DNA of 64,000 bases from Cristatella mucedo. Taxonomy: Eukaryota > Bryozoa > Phylactolaemata > Cristatellidae. The notes under the pieces are model-generated. The model did not search any database, was not told the DNA's origin, and was given only the letters and a program-made list of their open reading frames with translations. Both the position numbers and the translations under genes were made by a program. Shown here in pieces: positions 36,471 through 45,999 of this stretch (positions are counted from its first letter, which is position 1; every line of letters begins with the position of its first letter). The stretch is from assembly GCA_009760855.2 (NCBI GenBank), contig WPIO01000123.1, positions 1 through 64,000 on the forward strand. The letters are read 5' to 3'.

Positions 36471-36670
36471 AATGCAATAAAAGTGACACAAATCTTACCG
36501 TGATTACCCAGTGATGGCCGGAATTTTCAATCCAATGCATCTGTTTATGTTAAATAAAGAGACAAGGTGCACCAAGCCTTGGTGATTATTGAATTCTAAT
36601 AAACACTTTGAAGAGTTTAAAGATTAAAGACTGCGAATAGTTTTAGGTTGGAGCATATTTTTCAATTATG

Positions 36671-36705
36671 ATTGATTCAATTATGAAAAAGAGAGCAGGA
36701 GAAAA

Positions 36706-36742
<37 letters not shown>

Positions 36743-37317
36743 TAGCTTGCATGCAGGCCGACCCGCGGGCAGAATGTAGGCCGCCGCAGGACTATCGGGT
36801 AATGCGACCACATCTGACCCGTCGCAATTGAATCCAGCTACATCGGTCGATACAGTCCAACTGCAGCGCTTAACGAGGTGGTCCTCAGCACGCTCGTTGG
36901 CCGGGCAGAATGGTGTGAGTCCCGCCGAGGCAGAACGACATTGCGGGAGTGACCAAGCCCACAAGCTTATAGCTGGCTTCAGCCTCCGTCGTTCTTCCAG
37001 CGCTCGTTAAGCACCGGTGCACGCCCTTGCTTTAAATGAGCAAGCTCGTGGGCTCGAGCCCAGCAAGATGTATAAAGCGTCTTGATAGCGATCGAGTCGT
37101 CTTTGGGCGCTATGGGAAAAGCTGCATATTTACGTAACCCCAGCTCCTCGGCTTCATGTCACGCAGCCGTTCCCACAGTCAACTTTAATCTCTCGGTTTT
37201 TGATCTTATGCGGAAATGTCTTTGATTATTAGAATACTACTATGAAAGACCAACCAGTTGGATATTTCCTAAACGATATAAAAAATATTAATCTTAAAAA
37301 ATATTCATCAGAAGGTG
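36671..37317. other. (GA)n, SINE-B fragment and unassigned sequence
   Basis: (GA)n occupies 36708-36738. At 37020-37110 a SINE-B fragment is visible on the + strand (GCTCGTGGGCTCGAGCCCAGC then AAAGCGTCTTGATAGCGATCGAG...TTTGGGCGC). The rest is unassigned. Confidence 0.55.
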
Positions 37318-37770
37318 AGCAATTACTGTACCTAGCTAAACTGCTGCATCAGTTTCAGCCTGTTCGCGCCCTCAGGTCCTGTGGGGACAATACATTAGTT
37401 GTTCCGTTCCTCTGCTTGAAGACCGCTGGCGACAGAGGCTTTAGCTCTGCAGGTCCGAGACTGTGGAACTCGCTTCCACAATTCCTACGCAACGACAACT
37501 ACTCTCGTACTGCCGACTGTGGCTCATGCTTTTCAGCGGTCCTGAGCTGCTACTTCCATGCTACTCGCTACCTCAACTGCTCTCCTGACTCTGCTATGCT
37601 TCCCACTTCCGCTTTGTTGCGTGAGACGAAGTCTGTTGGCTACCGAATGCGTACCGATAGCCGCTTAGGCTGTGAGTGAGCTAGACACAACTCTCCTGCA
37701 TAACACCCACGTGGTGTTTATGAATTTGTGGAGTTACAGACGGAGATACATTATATTACATTACTTTGCC
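37318..37770 (+). mobile_element. LINE-B 3' end
   Basis: A 145-codon frame (37242-37679) contains LLHQFQPVRALRSCGDNTLV, VPFLCLKTAGDRGFSSAGPR, LWNSLPQFLRNDNYSRTADC and LLRETKSVGYRMRTDSRLGC; only its first part is unrelated. It ends at GATACATTATATTACATTAC. Well preserved. Confidence 0.9.
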
Positions 37771-38149
37771 GATGGTTAGAAGTCTCACTTCCAAGATAGT
37801 GACAAATCGGCTGGATGGTTTTCTACTTTTTTTGCTGAAAACATTGCTTGAATTCCTTACAGGTTCCTCCGACTAAAGCATTTGTTTAATCGCAACCGTT
37901 CACTTTCCTATAGAGATTGTCCGAGTCAAACGTCCTGTGCTTGCAAGCGAGGAGGCGGCATATAGATTTCCTCGCGAAGGCGTCATTCAGCGTGATCTCC
38001 AAGTACTTGGATGTCTTCAGCGAGCCTAATTGTTTCGCGATGGGCAGTGGCAGCCTCGGGTGCCATTAAATCCAGATAAACTGTGACTAAACTCTCTGAA
38101 CCGATCACGGAGCTACCAGAGGATCCCACTAAAGCTCTCTGTTATCGTC
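37771..38149. other. Unassigned sequence
   Basis: A short + strand frame near 37990 reads YLDVFSEPNCF, faintly like the start of gypsy polyproteins, but it is too short to call. Confidence 0.35.
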
Positions 38150-38405
38150 AAAACTAAGCACTGCAGACGTGCGTTTAGGTTGGGTAAGAGCCTGCAGAGA
38201 ATAAGTATGTACAGTTGCGTTCCCTAGCACATTATCAATCTGAACATCGTATCCTATCGTAGAGAAGTGAAGTGTGAAATGTTGGTGATTTTTCACCTTT
38301 GCTTACGCCGTGGCAGAAGAGCCATGGTGCCAATTTGACCCATTGCAGTAGTCCTAGACGGACGGGTGGCCTCCTTCAGGTGTCGAACACGCAACTAAGA
38401 CCAGC
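38150..38405. repeat. Duplicated low-copy block, copy 2
   Basis: This is the partner of 30357-30600. The minus strand keeps a longer open run here (starting STIGYDVQIDNVLGN) than in copy 1, where a stop intervenes. No family is recognised. The distance to its discoidin exon was enlarged by the LINE-A insertion at 38830-39955. Confidence 0.5.
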
Positions 38406-38781
38406 GGACTATTTTCAAGCATGGTTGGTCTCTAGTAACCTTGCATCTAGGATGCGAGACCAACTGGGAACTAGCACGAACGAAACACAAGTGAGCTTGG
38501 ACGAGCGGACGATTATTTATTGTGAAAATGAACTGTCAACAGCTCCTGCCCTGCAACTTCAGTTCGCGAGAGACAGCAATCATTTCTAAATACATTTCGT
38601 ATTTCGCATATTGCGAACTAGCAGAACCCTGTCAACGAACATGTGAAATTATCAGCCAAGCTCTTCAAATTTTAGCACTAAATCTAAATCTTCGCTTAAG
38701 GTAGACGAATTGGTAGCGGCAGCAAGTTCTGATGCACCGAGATGGGATCTTGGTTTCCTTGTAGTACATATACGGATATAT

Positions 38782-38825
38782 ACGGATTGAACTACACCTG
38801 CACGAGCAGGTGTAGTTCAATCCGT
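38782..38825. repeat. Perfect 20-base hairpin with 4-base loop
   Basis: Left arm ACGGATTGAACTACACCTGC, loop ACGA, right arm its exact reverse complement; five further TATAT/ATATA pairs extend it after one mismatch. The LINE-A copy starts at about 38835, eleven bases later. Confidence 0.97.
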
Positions 38826-38834
38826 CTATATATA

Positions 38835-39957
38835 TGCCAAGCACAATCTAGGCTTTCACTTCTATGCAGATGGCACTCAGTTGTACCTTTGCTTTGATCT
38901 CTCACAGCCTTCAAGCACCTCAAATTCTCTAAACTCACTAGCTGCATGCATTTATGACATCCGCACATGGATGGCAGCAAATTTTCTAAAACTTAACGAT
39001 GATAAAACTAACTTACTAGTTATGGGCAAACCCAGTGTGATCCAGAGATTGGAAAGGCTGACTCTCAAAATTGGCTCTTCTAGCATATCTCCCGTTGAAT
39101 CAGCTCAAAATCTAGGTGTCATATTCCAAAGCGACCTCTCGTTAGACGACCACATCAGCTCCACAGTCAAATCCGCCTATTTTCAGCTTCATAACATTGC
39201 TAAAATTCAGGCCTGTTTAGATAAAAATACCACGTCCAAGTTAGTCCATGCATTCGTGACATCTCGTCTCGACTTCTGCAACTCACTGCTCACTGGCCTA
39301 CCAGCATGTGCGATCAGGCGATTGCAGCTGGTGCAAAACTCTGCAGCTAGGCTTGTCTGTCGTGAGCGTCGCAGTTTCCACATTACTCCACTTCTCGCCG
39401 ACCTGCACTAGCTACCAGTCAAGCAACGGATTGACTTCAAGGTTTTGTCGCTCACTTTTAGGTCCCTTCATTCTATGGCTCCAGCCTATCTGTCAGATAT
39501 ACTACCCCATCATGCTAAGCATCGTACCACCCGCTTTTCGGAATCCAACAGTCTAGAAATACCTCATACAAACCTTAAATCCTTTGGAGACCGTGCATTT
39601 AGTTCATACGCTCCCAAAGCCTGGAACTCCCTCCCAACCTGCCTCAGAACATCCCCTGACCTGACCACATTTAAAAGGAACCTAAAAACACACCTATTTA
39701 GGACAGCATTTAGTGGGTCCCTGTGATTCGTCCTTGATGTGCTTATGAGTGTTGACACTGTGCATGCTAACCACATTTGCATGCTGACCTTGTGCATGTC
39801 ACCCCTAACCATATTATTGTATTCGTTTGTTTTTTCAAGCATGATTTTACTTACCATTCAATTGCATTTCACTTTACAGCAAATGCAAAGCGCCTAGAGA
39901 GAGATTAAGTTCTCTGAGGGCGCTTTATCAAGTGAATTATTATTATTATTATCTGTC
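38835..39957 (+). mobile_element. LINE-A RT C-terminal half to tail, well preserved
   Basis: Frame: GFHFYADGTQLYLCFDLS (motif C, second Asp changed to Gly), LKLNDDKTNLLVMGKPSV, LGVIFQSDLSLDDHISSTVK, LDFCNSLLTGLPACAIRRLQ, NSAARLVCRERRSFHITPLL, one TAG at 39409, then KQRIDFKVLSLTFRSLHSMA and AWNSLPTCLRTSPDLTTFKR. The complete 3' untranslated region, hairpin and (ATT)n follow. Only two damaging changes are obvious. Confidence 0.93.
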
Positions 39958-40138
39958 TATTATGTATCGTAAATATCTGTATATTAGGTATTGCATATCC
40001 GTATATATCTGTATACATCTATATATTAGGGAGCAGGAGAGCGGGGATTTATGGAGCAGGATAGCCGGGATCAGGGGGAGATCGTGGGATTATGGGGAGA
40101 TCGTGGGATCATTGGGGAGCGACGGAGCTGGGATTTAC

Positions 40139-40267
40139 GATCTTCGTTCCGAAAGGAGCGTAGTCTTGAAAAGTATTTCCGTCCGTGCTGAATGAAATTC
40201 TGTAGGTCTAGACAAACTGGGAGTAGTCGTCCCTCAGCGGTCGTCCAGATGTTAAAATCTTGCGTAC
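40139..40267 (-). pseudogene. Discoidin-domain pseudogene, middle domain exon
   Basis: On the minus strand, TTTGCAG opens a 43-codon exon reading VRKILTSGR, TYRISFSTDG and YAPFGTKI, and closing on a GTAAAT donor, exactly the donor used by the homologous exon ending at 53797. One in-frame TAG stands where the intact gene has lysine (FLTKYR). The intron separating it from the upstream exon is 89 bases; the matching intron in the intact gene is 94. No convincing C-terminal exon was found downstream, where a LINE-A copy (38830-39955) has inserted. Confidence 0.75.
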
Positions 40268-40356
40268 CTGCAAAGTTATAACCACTAATTCTAAATCCAG
40301 ACTCCCCATTTAGTCGCTCAGAAAGGTTTTTCGTGACTACATTGGAAGCAGTTTTA

Positions 40357-40520
40357 CCGTACGAGAACACCGAAGGAGAACTAAATGTATAAGGTCCCCA
40401 TTTCGTTGAATGAATGTGCCCAGGCATAAGCGCCTGGGTTGAAGATTCTGGCGTACGGTCGTAGTTCAAAAACATTAGGCCGAGATGAACTGGCCGTGAA
40501 GGCACTGTCTGGCAGCAGAG
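40357..40520 (-). pseudogene. Discoidin-domain pseudogene, N-terminal domain exon
   Basis: Read on the minus strand, an acceptor (AAATTGCAG) precedes a phase-1 exon that begins ALLPDSAFTASS and continues to an F-x-FGVLVR end. It matches, position for position, the second coding exon of the discoidin gene at 53417-53583, including the same acceptor phase. There is an in-frame TAG where the intact gene has glutamine (Tyr-Val-Gln), and the expected donor is degraded (CGG followed by TAAAAC). The signal-peptide exon was looked for at higher coordinates and not found. A decayed paralogue is the best explanation. Confidence 0.72.
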
Positions 40521-40734
40521 CTGCAATTTGGAGTGGATTGGCAGATATCGCCCTAAGATGCGGTTCGTGAAGTTTAAACCTTGCAGTTGCTCAACAGCAT
40601 AATACCGGAAAGACCCGAAAGCATCTCTAATGATTTTAAAAATGCATCACCTGCGATGGTTACGGGTTGTCAGATAGTATGCCTAAACGCTGTTTTAGTC
40701 ATCAATGTACGTTGATTAAATTCAAGTCGTCAAT

Positions 40735-40840
40735 TTACGGTAACTAAATTCAAACTAAATGCTCTGTCGCCAAAGGATTTGAGTTTCATATGAGGTGCAG
40801 GTAGACGGTTAGATTACGAAAAGCGTGAGGTACGATGTTG
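40735..40840 (-). mobile_element. LINE-A fragment, minus strand
   Basis: AAACTAAATGCTCTGTCGCCAAAGGATTTGAG and GGTAGACGGTTAGATTACGAAAAGCG match the inverse of the FSSYAPKAWN-upstream segment. Short. Confidence 0.55.
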
Positions 40841-41745
40841 CCCAGCTTTCGGATCCTTCAAAGCTGGCCATTACGTTGCGTCACTCAGAACTCAGATGGA
40901 GACCCGTGTTTATTTCTTTTTAGCTTTCACTGCGTACCAGTGACCTTCAGTCTGGACATGGCAATAGCTTTTAACCGTTACGACGTAATTTCCTTAGCGG
41001 ATCAGTGTACTAAAAGGGAGACCCGCTTGCCTGTTGCGATATTGAAAACTACCATTGCAGTCGCCACAATAATTGTTGTGCCAAAAGCGAGTGACGATGT
41101 TCACTGCGCATGCATTGAGCAAGGCAACGACATTAGAATACTCTTAATAATGACGATTGCTGTTGAGGGGAAAATTTTTTCTCTCCCTTGTACTTTTACT
41201 GTTCTTTAGCCATCATGCAGTTTCCAAATCTATATAACCACTTGTTTTTTATCCTTGTGACTTTTTTAACCTTCCACTTTGATTTATATTCCGTTAAGCT
41301 TGGATTGATATTCCACATCGATTTCCTTCGTGGCGGTAGAATTGCGATAAACTTGAAGCCGTGACCGTCACGCGTCACGCGTCATTCGCACGACCTTCAC
41401 TTAACGTTCACATGACGTTCTCGCGACCTTCAAACTACCACTTGGTTCCTTAAGAATCAACTCCAATCGCAGAGACACGATTATTATCTAGAGGCAGGAC
41501 CTGCAAAATTCTAACGTAGGGAGCGTGACTCACAAACCTCACACGTGGGCGGAAGTAGCCCGGCAATTTATGAAGCCTTTATAGCTCTCAAGATCGTAGC
41601 GTTTAGTCACCACGAGCTCAAGGGGGAGCTGATGTAGGTTTGCTTTACCTTTAACAGCATCAAATCATTATCCCATTGCTAGCTGGCTCGGGTCGTCTAA
41701 TTTTTTTCATCGTGAAATATAAAGAATGTACATCACGGATAAGTA
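40841..41745. other. Unassigned sequence
   Basis: Contains a + frame at 40835-41209 and a basic - frame at 41196-41378. Neither shows a recognised domain. I looked here for the signal-peptide exon of the discoidin pseudogene and did not find it. Confidence 0.4.
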
Positions 41746-42735
41746 CAGTTCTGTTTTACAGTAAAAGGTAAAGAATTTTTTATTTTGAATAACTTATATT
41801 AGGAAAAACTATTCATATAGTATGAAATTGAAATAATAATTTTGCCAGATTCAATTAGAGAAAGAGATTTAAGTTTTGGAACATCTAGAAGATTTTACTT
41901 GAGAAAACGAAAAACGACATAGATATTAGCATCCTTAATTCAAAATTACAATGGGTTAAAGATTCTCTCCTTGAGCTTACTAATATTACGGAAATTTAGA
42001 ATATATCACTTTAGAAGTATTAGAAAAACTTAAAGAAGTGAATATTATGTACTAAATATCAATAAATAATTTAGCTCTTTTCCGCCGCTCACGTAAACCT
42101 CACGAAATCGAAATGGGCAAAAAGGAATATACAATGCTAAAAGACATTATCTACTCTTAAGTTATAGAGAATCAAAAGATTTCCAAGCAAATTAATTGAA
42201 GAGAGAAAACAATGAATTAAAAAACACAAGCTAGAACAATAAAATACCTTTTTAAGGAGAAAAGATGTGAAATAGGTTTTGAAGATATTGAAAAAGATAT
42301 ATTTAACCGAGCACACGAACAAGATGATCGTGACGATGAGTGGTAGTCGTTAAGAAGCCTATATAGAATGTCAGACCCAAGAAAAACATAAGCCAACTAA
42401 AGGTAGGAGAATTCGTCGTGCAATACCATATCTAAGTCAGATCCCGTCGAACAAATTTAACGAAGATAAGATACGCTCTAAAGTTTATGAATATAATCAT
42501 AGCTTTAGGAGTGACAAATACTAGCGCATATTTACCTTCCGTTTCTAATATATCTCATCTTATTCCAATATGTGCAGCAGCATCTATAGTCTTATTAACA
42601 TTTGACGGTGTTTTTTCTGAAATTGATAAACGTGAAAGACCAACTCTAGAATTTAATTCAAAGTATATTTCGAAGATAACACGTGCATTTTCTGATGAAA
42701 TAGTAACAGGAGAAGAAGAATGTAGTGATTGAAAC
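41746..42735 (+). other. AT-rich island with decayed coding-like sequence
   Basis: Base composition changes sharply to AT-rich. A clean frame at 42487-42732 (81 codons) reads NIIIALGVTNTSAYLPSVSN, ICAAASIVLLTFDGVFSEID then KRERPTLEFNSKYISKITRA. Upstream, frames on the same strand show lysine-rich protein-like pieces (LNSKLQWVKDSLLELTNITE, RRIRRAIPYLSQIPSNKF) broken by stops. It could be an old foreign or mobile gene. I do not recognise the family. Confidence 0.35.
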
Positions 42736-42859
42736 ACGAGCACTTAGAGCGCTTAATCCTGCTCGATAACTTGTAACTCTTCTCCAACAAAAATTGACTT
42801 AATTTTTCTCGTGGAAAATCCACTGCTGTCAGTTCCTGTCCTTTCCAGAATTCTCCTCA

Positions 42860-43160
42860 ATAATAATAATAGTATATAATAATAATAATAACAATATAAT
42901 AATAATAATAATAATAATAACAATAATAATAATAACAATAAGAATGAATTCGTTATAGCTCTTCCTCCAGACAACTCAATATCTCTACAGGCACTTTAAA
43001 TTCGCTGCAAAGTAAGCAGGATCGAATAGTTAGAGGTAGCATGCTCAATTAAAACAAGAATTACGTGGTCAGAGGTGACCGGCATCGGGTTAGCAGGCAA
43101 ACATGGTTGGTAGCTGCATCCCGAGTGGCAGCATGCATGAGAACGTAAAGAATAAATCTC
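42860..43160 (-). mobile_element. LINE-A-like 3' end with long (ATA)n
   Basis: About 90 bases of ATA/ACA repeats are followed by CCAGACAACTCAATATCTCTACAGGCACTTTAAATTCGCTGC, the reversed tail, and a decayed 3' untranslated region. Confidence 0.6.
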
Positions 43161-43179
43161 ATCGACTCACTAAGTGCTT

Positions 43180-43405
43180 TTATAGATAGGTTGTTGTTTA
43201 CTTCTCTTTTAATAAGCTCAAACGCACCTTTTTTATTCAAGCATTTGGTGGGTCTTTGGGATTTGTCCTTCATTTTCATGCTACACTCTGCCAGCCGCTT
43301 GCGGATGTTACCACCAAACCATTCCAAAGCTGTATAATGCAGCATCTGTAAAGTGCCTAGAGAGAGACTCAGTTCCCTGCGGGCGCTATACTAATGTATT
43401 ATCAT
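43180..43405 (+). mobile_element. LINE-A-like 3' end
   Basis: AAGCTCAAACGCACCTTTTTTATTCAAGCATTTGGTGGGTC, then GTAAAGTGCCTAGAGAGAGACTCAGTTCCCTGCGGGCGCTATAC and ATTATCATCATTATT. It faces the preceding inverted copy. Confidence 0.6.
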
Positions 43406-43795
43406 CATTATTCCTAAGTCAGGGGATGTCTTGACGCAAGTCTTAAGTGAGTTCCAGGTTTAAGAGCTTACAAACTAAAGGTACTGCTTCCAAACGATTT
43501 GTGCTTGGCACGAGGTATAGGGAAACGATTAGATTCCAAAAAGCGGCTGGTATTATGCTTAGCCTGGTGGGGGAGTAAATGTAAGCTGAATCCCAAGAAT
43601 GAAGGGACCTAAACATAAATGACAGAACCTTAAAGTCGATGTGCTGTTTGGCTGCGAGCCAAAACTGGACAGCTGGAAGTGGTATGATGGGGTAACTGCG
43701 GCCACATGACGGACAAGACCAGCTTCAGAGATTAGGACTAGCTGTAAGCACCCGATTCCACAACCCGGTAAACCAGCAAGTAGTGTAGTGTAATG
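43406..43795 (-). mobile_element. LINE-A C-terminal part, minus strand
   Basis: GGGGATGTCTTGACGCAAGTCTTAAG, TTCCAAAAAGCGGCTGGTATTATGCTTAGCCTGG and CCTTAAAGTCGATG mark the inverse of the C-terminal region. Many substitutions. Confidence 0.7.
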
Positions 43796-44195
43796 CCCCT
43801 CCGTCTGCAACTCCGCAAAGCCATGAAGACTGTGTGGGTGTTACGCAGGAGAGTTTTTTATAGCGCACTCACAGCCTAAGTGGCTTTCGGTACGCATTCC
43901 GTAGCCAGAGACTTCATCTCACGCAACAAAGCGGTAGTGGGAAGCAAAGCAGAGTCAGGAGAGCAGTTGAGGTAGTTAGTAGCATGGAGCTGTAGCAGCT
44001 CAAAACCGCTGAAAAGGATGAGCCATAGTCGGCAGTAGTAGAGTAGTTGTCGTTGCGTAAGAGTTGTTGGAAGCGAGTTCCACAGTCGAGGACCTGCAGA
44101 GCTAAAGCTTCTATCGCCAGCGATCTTTAAGCAGAGGAACGGAACAGCTAATTTATTGTCCACACAGGACCTGCGGGCGTGAACAGGCTGAAAGT
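43796..44195 (-). mobile_element. LINE-B 3' end, minus strand
   Basis: The minus frame (43876-44595) contains FQPVHARRSCVDNKLAVPFL, CLKIAGDRSFSSAGPRLWNS and LNCSPDSALLPTTALLREMK. Its N-terminal 140 residues are unrelated sequence, so the frame is a chance fusion. Tail at 43796. Confidence 0.85.
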
Positions 44196-44465
44196 AGTGA
44201 GTTACAGAAGTCAGACGGAATATCCCGACTTCGGGAAAAAACGTATCCCTGTCTAAACAAGCGCAAACGTTAGCAATGCACAGCCGAGTCCGGAGGGCAG
44301 CTGAAAAATAGGTACTATGCAAGCAGCAACGTAGGAACGCTGTAGGGAATTCGCTTGAACTAGCAGAATGGAACAAAGTGTTGAATAGAAATGCTTCTTC
44401 AGCAGCGAGCTTTGCTGTTTCATACATGCAGGTGTTCTCCCCCCCCCGACCTCCAGAAATGCCGA

Positions 44466-44790
44466 TCCTCTCAACTGCTTTGCTACATGTAATTAATGAC
44501 ATGCGCACACTAATGACAGCGAACTTTCCTTTAGGGAAAGATAGGTGTAATTCAGGACTGGAAACTCCATCGCTCAAAGTCGGCTCTACCAGCATAACTC
44601 CTGCTGGCTCAGGTCAAAGTTTTAATTTCCCTTTGCAGCAAATATAAAGCGCCTAGAAAGAGATTAAGTTCCATGAGGGCGCTTTATCAAGTGTATTATT
44701 ATTGTTATATTATTATAAATTAGATGTCCTATTTCAAAGTGACCTTTAATTGAACGACCGCACCAGTTCCAAAGTGAAGTCTGTATAATC
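44466..44790 (+). mobile_element. LINE-A fragment with a second LINE-A tail inserted
   Basis: 44466-44620 encodes decayed ATAC-type sequence around LKVGSTSITPAGS. At 44622-44718 a complete 3' end of another LINE-A (TTTCCCTTTGCAGCAAATATAAAG to ATTATTATTGTTATATTATTA) intervenes, and 44719-44790 resumes the first copy (LDVLFQSDL.. region). Confidence 0.7.
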
Positions 44791-44815
44791 GAACCGATCG
44801 GAGTTAAGCCATTTG

Positions 44816-44976
<161 letters not shown>

Positions 44977-44982
44977 ACTGGG

Positions 44983-45138
44983 TAAGGCGGTTGCTTTCAT
45001 GACCTCGGTCCCAAGGTCGTGGGTTCGATACCTGTGGTGGGCGATCCTTAATCGCCACCGCAAGCGGCATGATAGCCATAAAGGCTCTTCTGTCGCTAAA
45101 CAAAAAGAGGCTGTTTAAGCAGCTAGGATTTATTTTAT
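44983..45138 (+). mobile_element. SINE-A, 5'-truncated
   Basis: Starts at GGTAAGGCGGTTGCTTTCATGACC with B box GGTTCGATACC near 45022, GGTGGGCGATCC, AAGGCTCTTCTGTCGC and AAAAAGAGGCTGTTTAAGCAG. The first about 20 bases of the element are missing next to the (AT)n run. Confidence 0.8.
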
Positions 45139-45174
45139 TCTATTATATATATATATATGTATATATATATTGTG

Positions 45175-45590
45175 TTGTAATTTGATAAATTGTTGTGTGT
45201 TCAAACGGACCAAAAGGAGTTATGCCACATAAATATATTTCTACATTTGTTGTGCTGTAATGTAATACATTTTCATCTGCAATTCCACAGAGCCACGGAA
45301 GCAAAGTAGCTGCTGCGCTGCAGAGTTGTCTAGAGCGAGCGGAAAGTATTAGTAGCATTTGGCACGCATGCCATAGCTACCTGACTTCATCTCACGCAAA
45401 AAAGAGAATGTGAGAAGCATGACTGAGTCTGCAAGGCTGGCGGCAAGGAAGTGACGTAGCACGGCGGGAACAGCTCATGGTGGCTGCAAAGGATGTGCCA
45501 CAGTCAGCAGCAGGGAAATCGATGCCGGAAAGCGTCTCTTCAAATATGCAGGCATATTTTCCGAAACGCTTCGCGGGTGGCAATGTGGGT
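45175..45590 (-). mobile_element. LINE-B variant 3' end, minus strand
   Basis: The minus strand matches 62160-62560 and 35960-36280 (IDFPAADCGTSFAATMSCSR; CATGCGTGCCAAATGC; GGAATTGCAGATGAAAATGTATTACATTAC). It includes the same edge with LINE-C (ATCGATTTCC) seen in the mosaic units. Confidence 0.7.
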
Positions 45591-45624
45591 AGTTATGATT
45601 GGCGCGTGTGCTAATCATAGCTGC

Positions 45625-45945
45625 TACTGGTCGTACTGATCAGTCTACTAGTCTTTCATACAAGTGATTTTTGAGGTTAAAACTCGTGAGAATATAGTTT
45701 AAATATAGCGTTGAATCGACAAAAGATGGTCTCACTGACTGTATTTTCGTTGACCTTAGTAAACCCTAAACCTACCTATCTTATGTCTTAACTTATAGCC
45801 AATAACTAATAGCTTATAGCTTATACCTTAAAGCCTATAGCTTATAGCCTATAGCGTAGCCTTATAGCCTATTGCTAATAGCTAATAGCTTATACCTTAC
45901 AATTTTTAGCCTATAACTTATAGCCTATAGCTTATAGCTTCTTAG
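45625..45945 (+). repeat. Dispersed repeat ending in CTTATAGCCTATAG minisatellite, copy 1
   Basis: CAGTCTACTAGTCTTTCATACAAGTGATTTTTGAGGT and AAACCCTAAACC lead into about 160 bases of CTTATAGC / CTATAGC / CTAATAGC units. It aligns in the same orientation with 63028-63330. Confidence 0.85.
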
Positions 45946-45999
45946 TTGGACTGAGTAACGAACTCTTGATTCCAATGTATCATAGCCGCGGTTGTCACA

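Larger units (their letters stand above)
34060..36670 (+). repeat. Segmental duplication, copy 1 (mosaic of LINE pieces)
   Basis: The order LINE-A RT(-), short LINE-C tail(-) at 34622-34720, LINE-B RT fragment(+) 34800-35130, LINE-C end(-) 35157-35755, LINE-B variant(+) 35756-36330, and unique sequence to 36670 is repeated at 58970-62900. In the second copy a LINE-B has been added at 59536-60872. Junctions between the pieces match in both copies, so the mosaic was copied as a block. Confidence 0.8.

Noticed and set aside
38560-38680. Possible C-terminal exon of the discoidin pseudogene (minus strand frame ending ELKLQGRSC then stop and AATAAA)
   Set aside because: Position and ending are suggestive, but the upstream residues do not match the discoidin pattern, so similarity is too weak to call.
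43876-44595. 239-codon minus-strand frame
   Set aside because: Only its C-terminal part is a real (LINE-B) coding sequence; the front is unrelated LINE-A and unique sequence read by chance.
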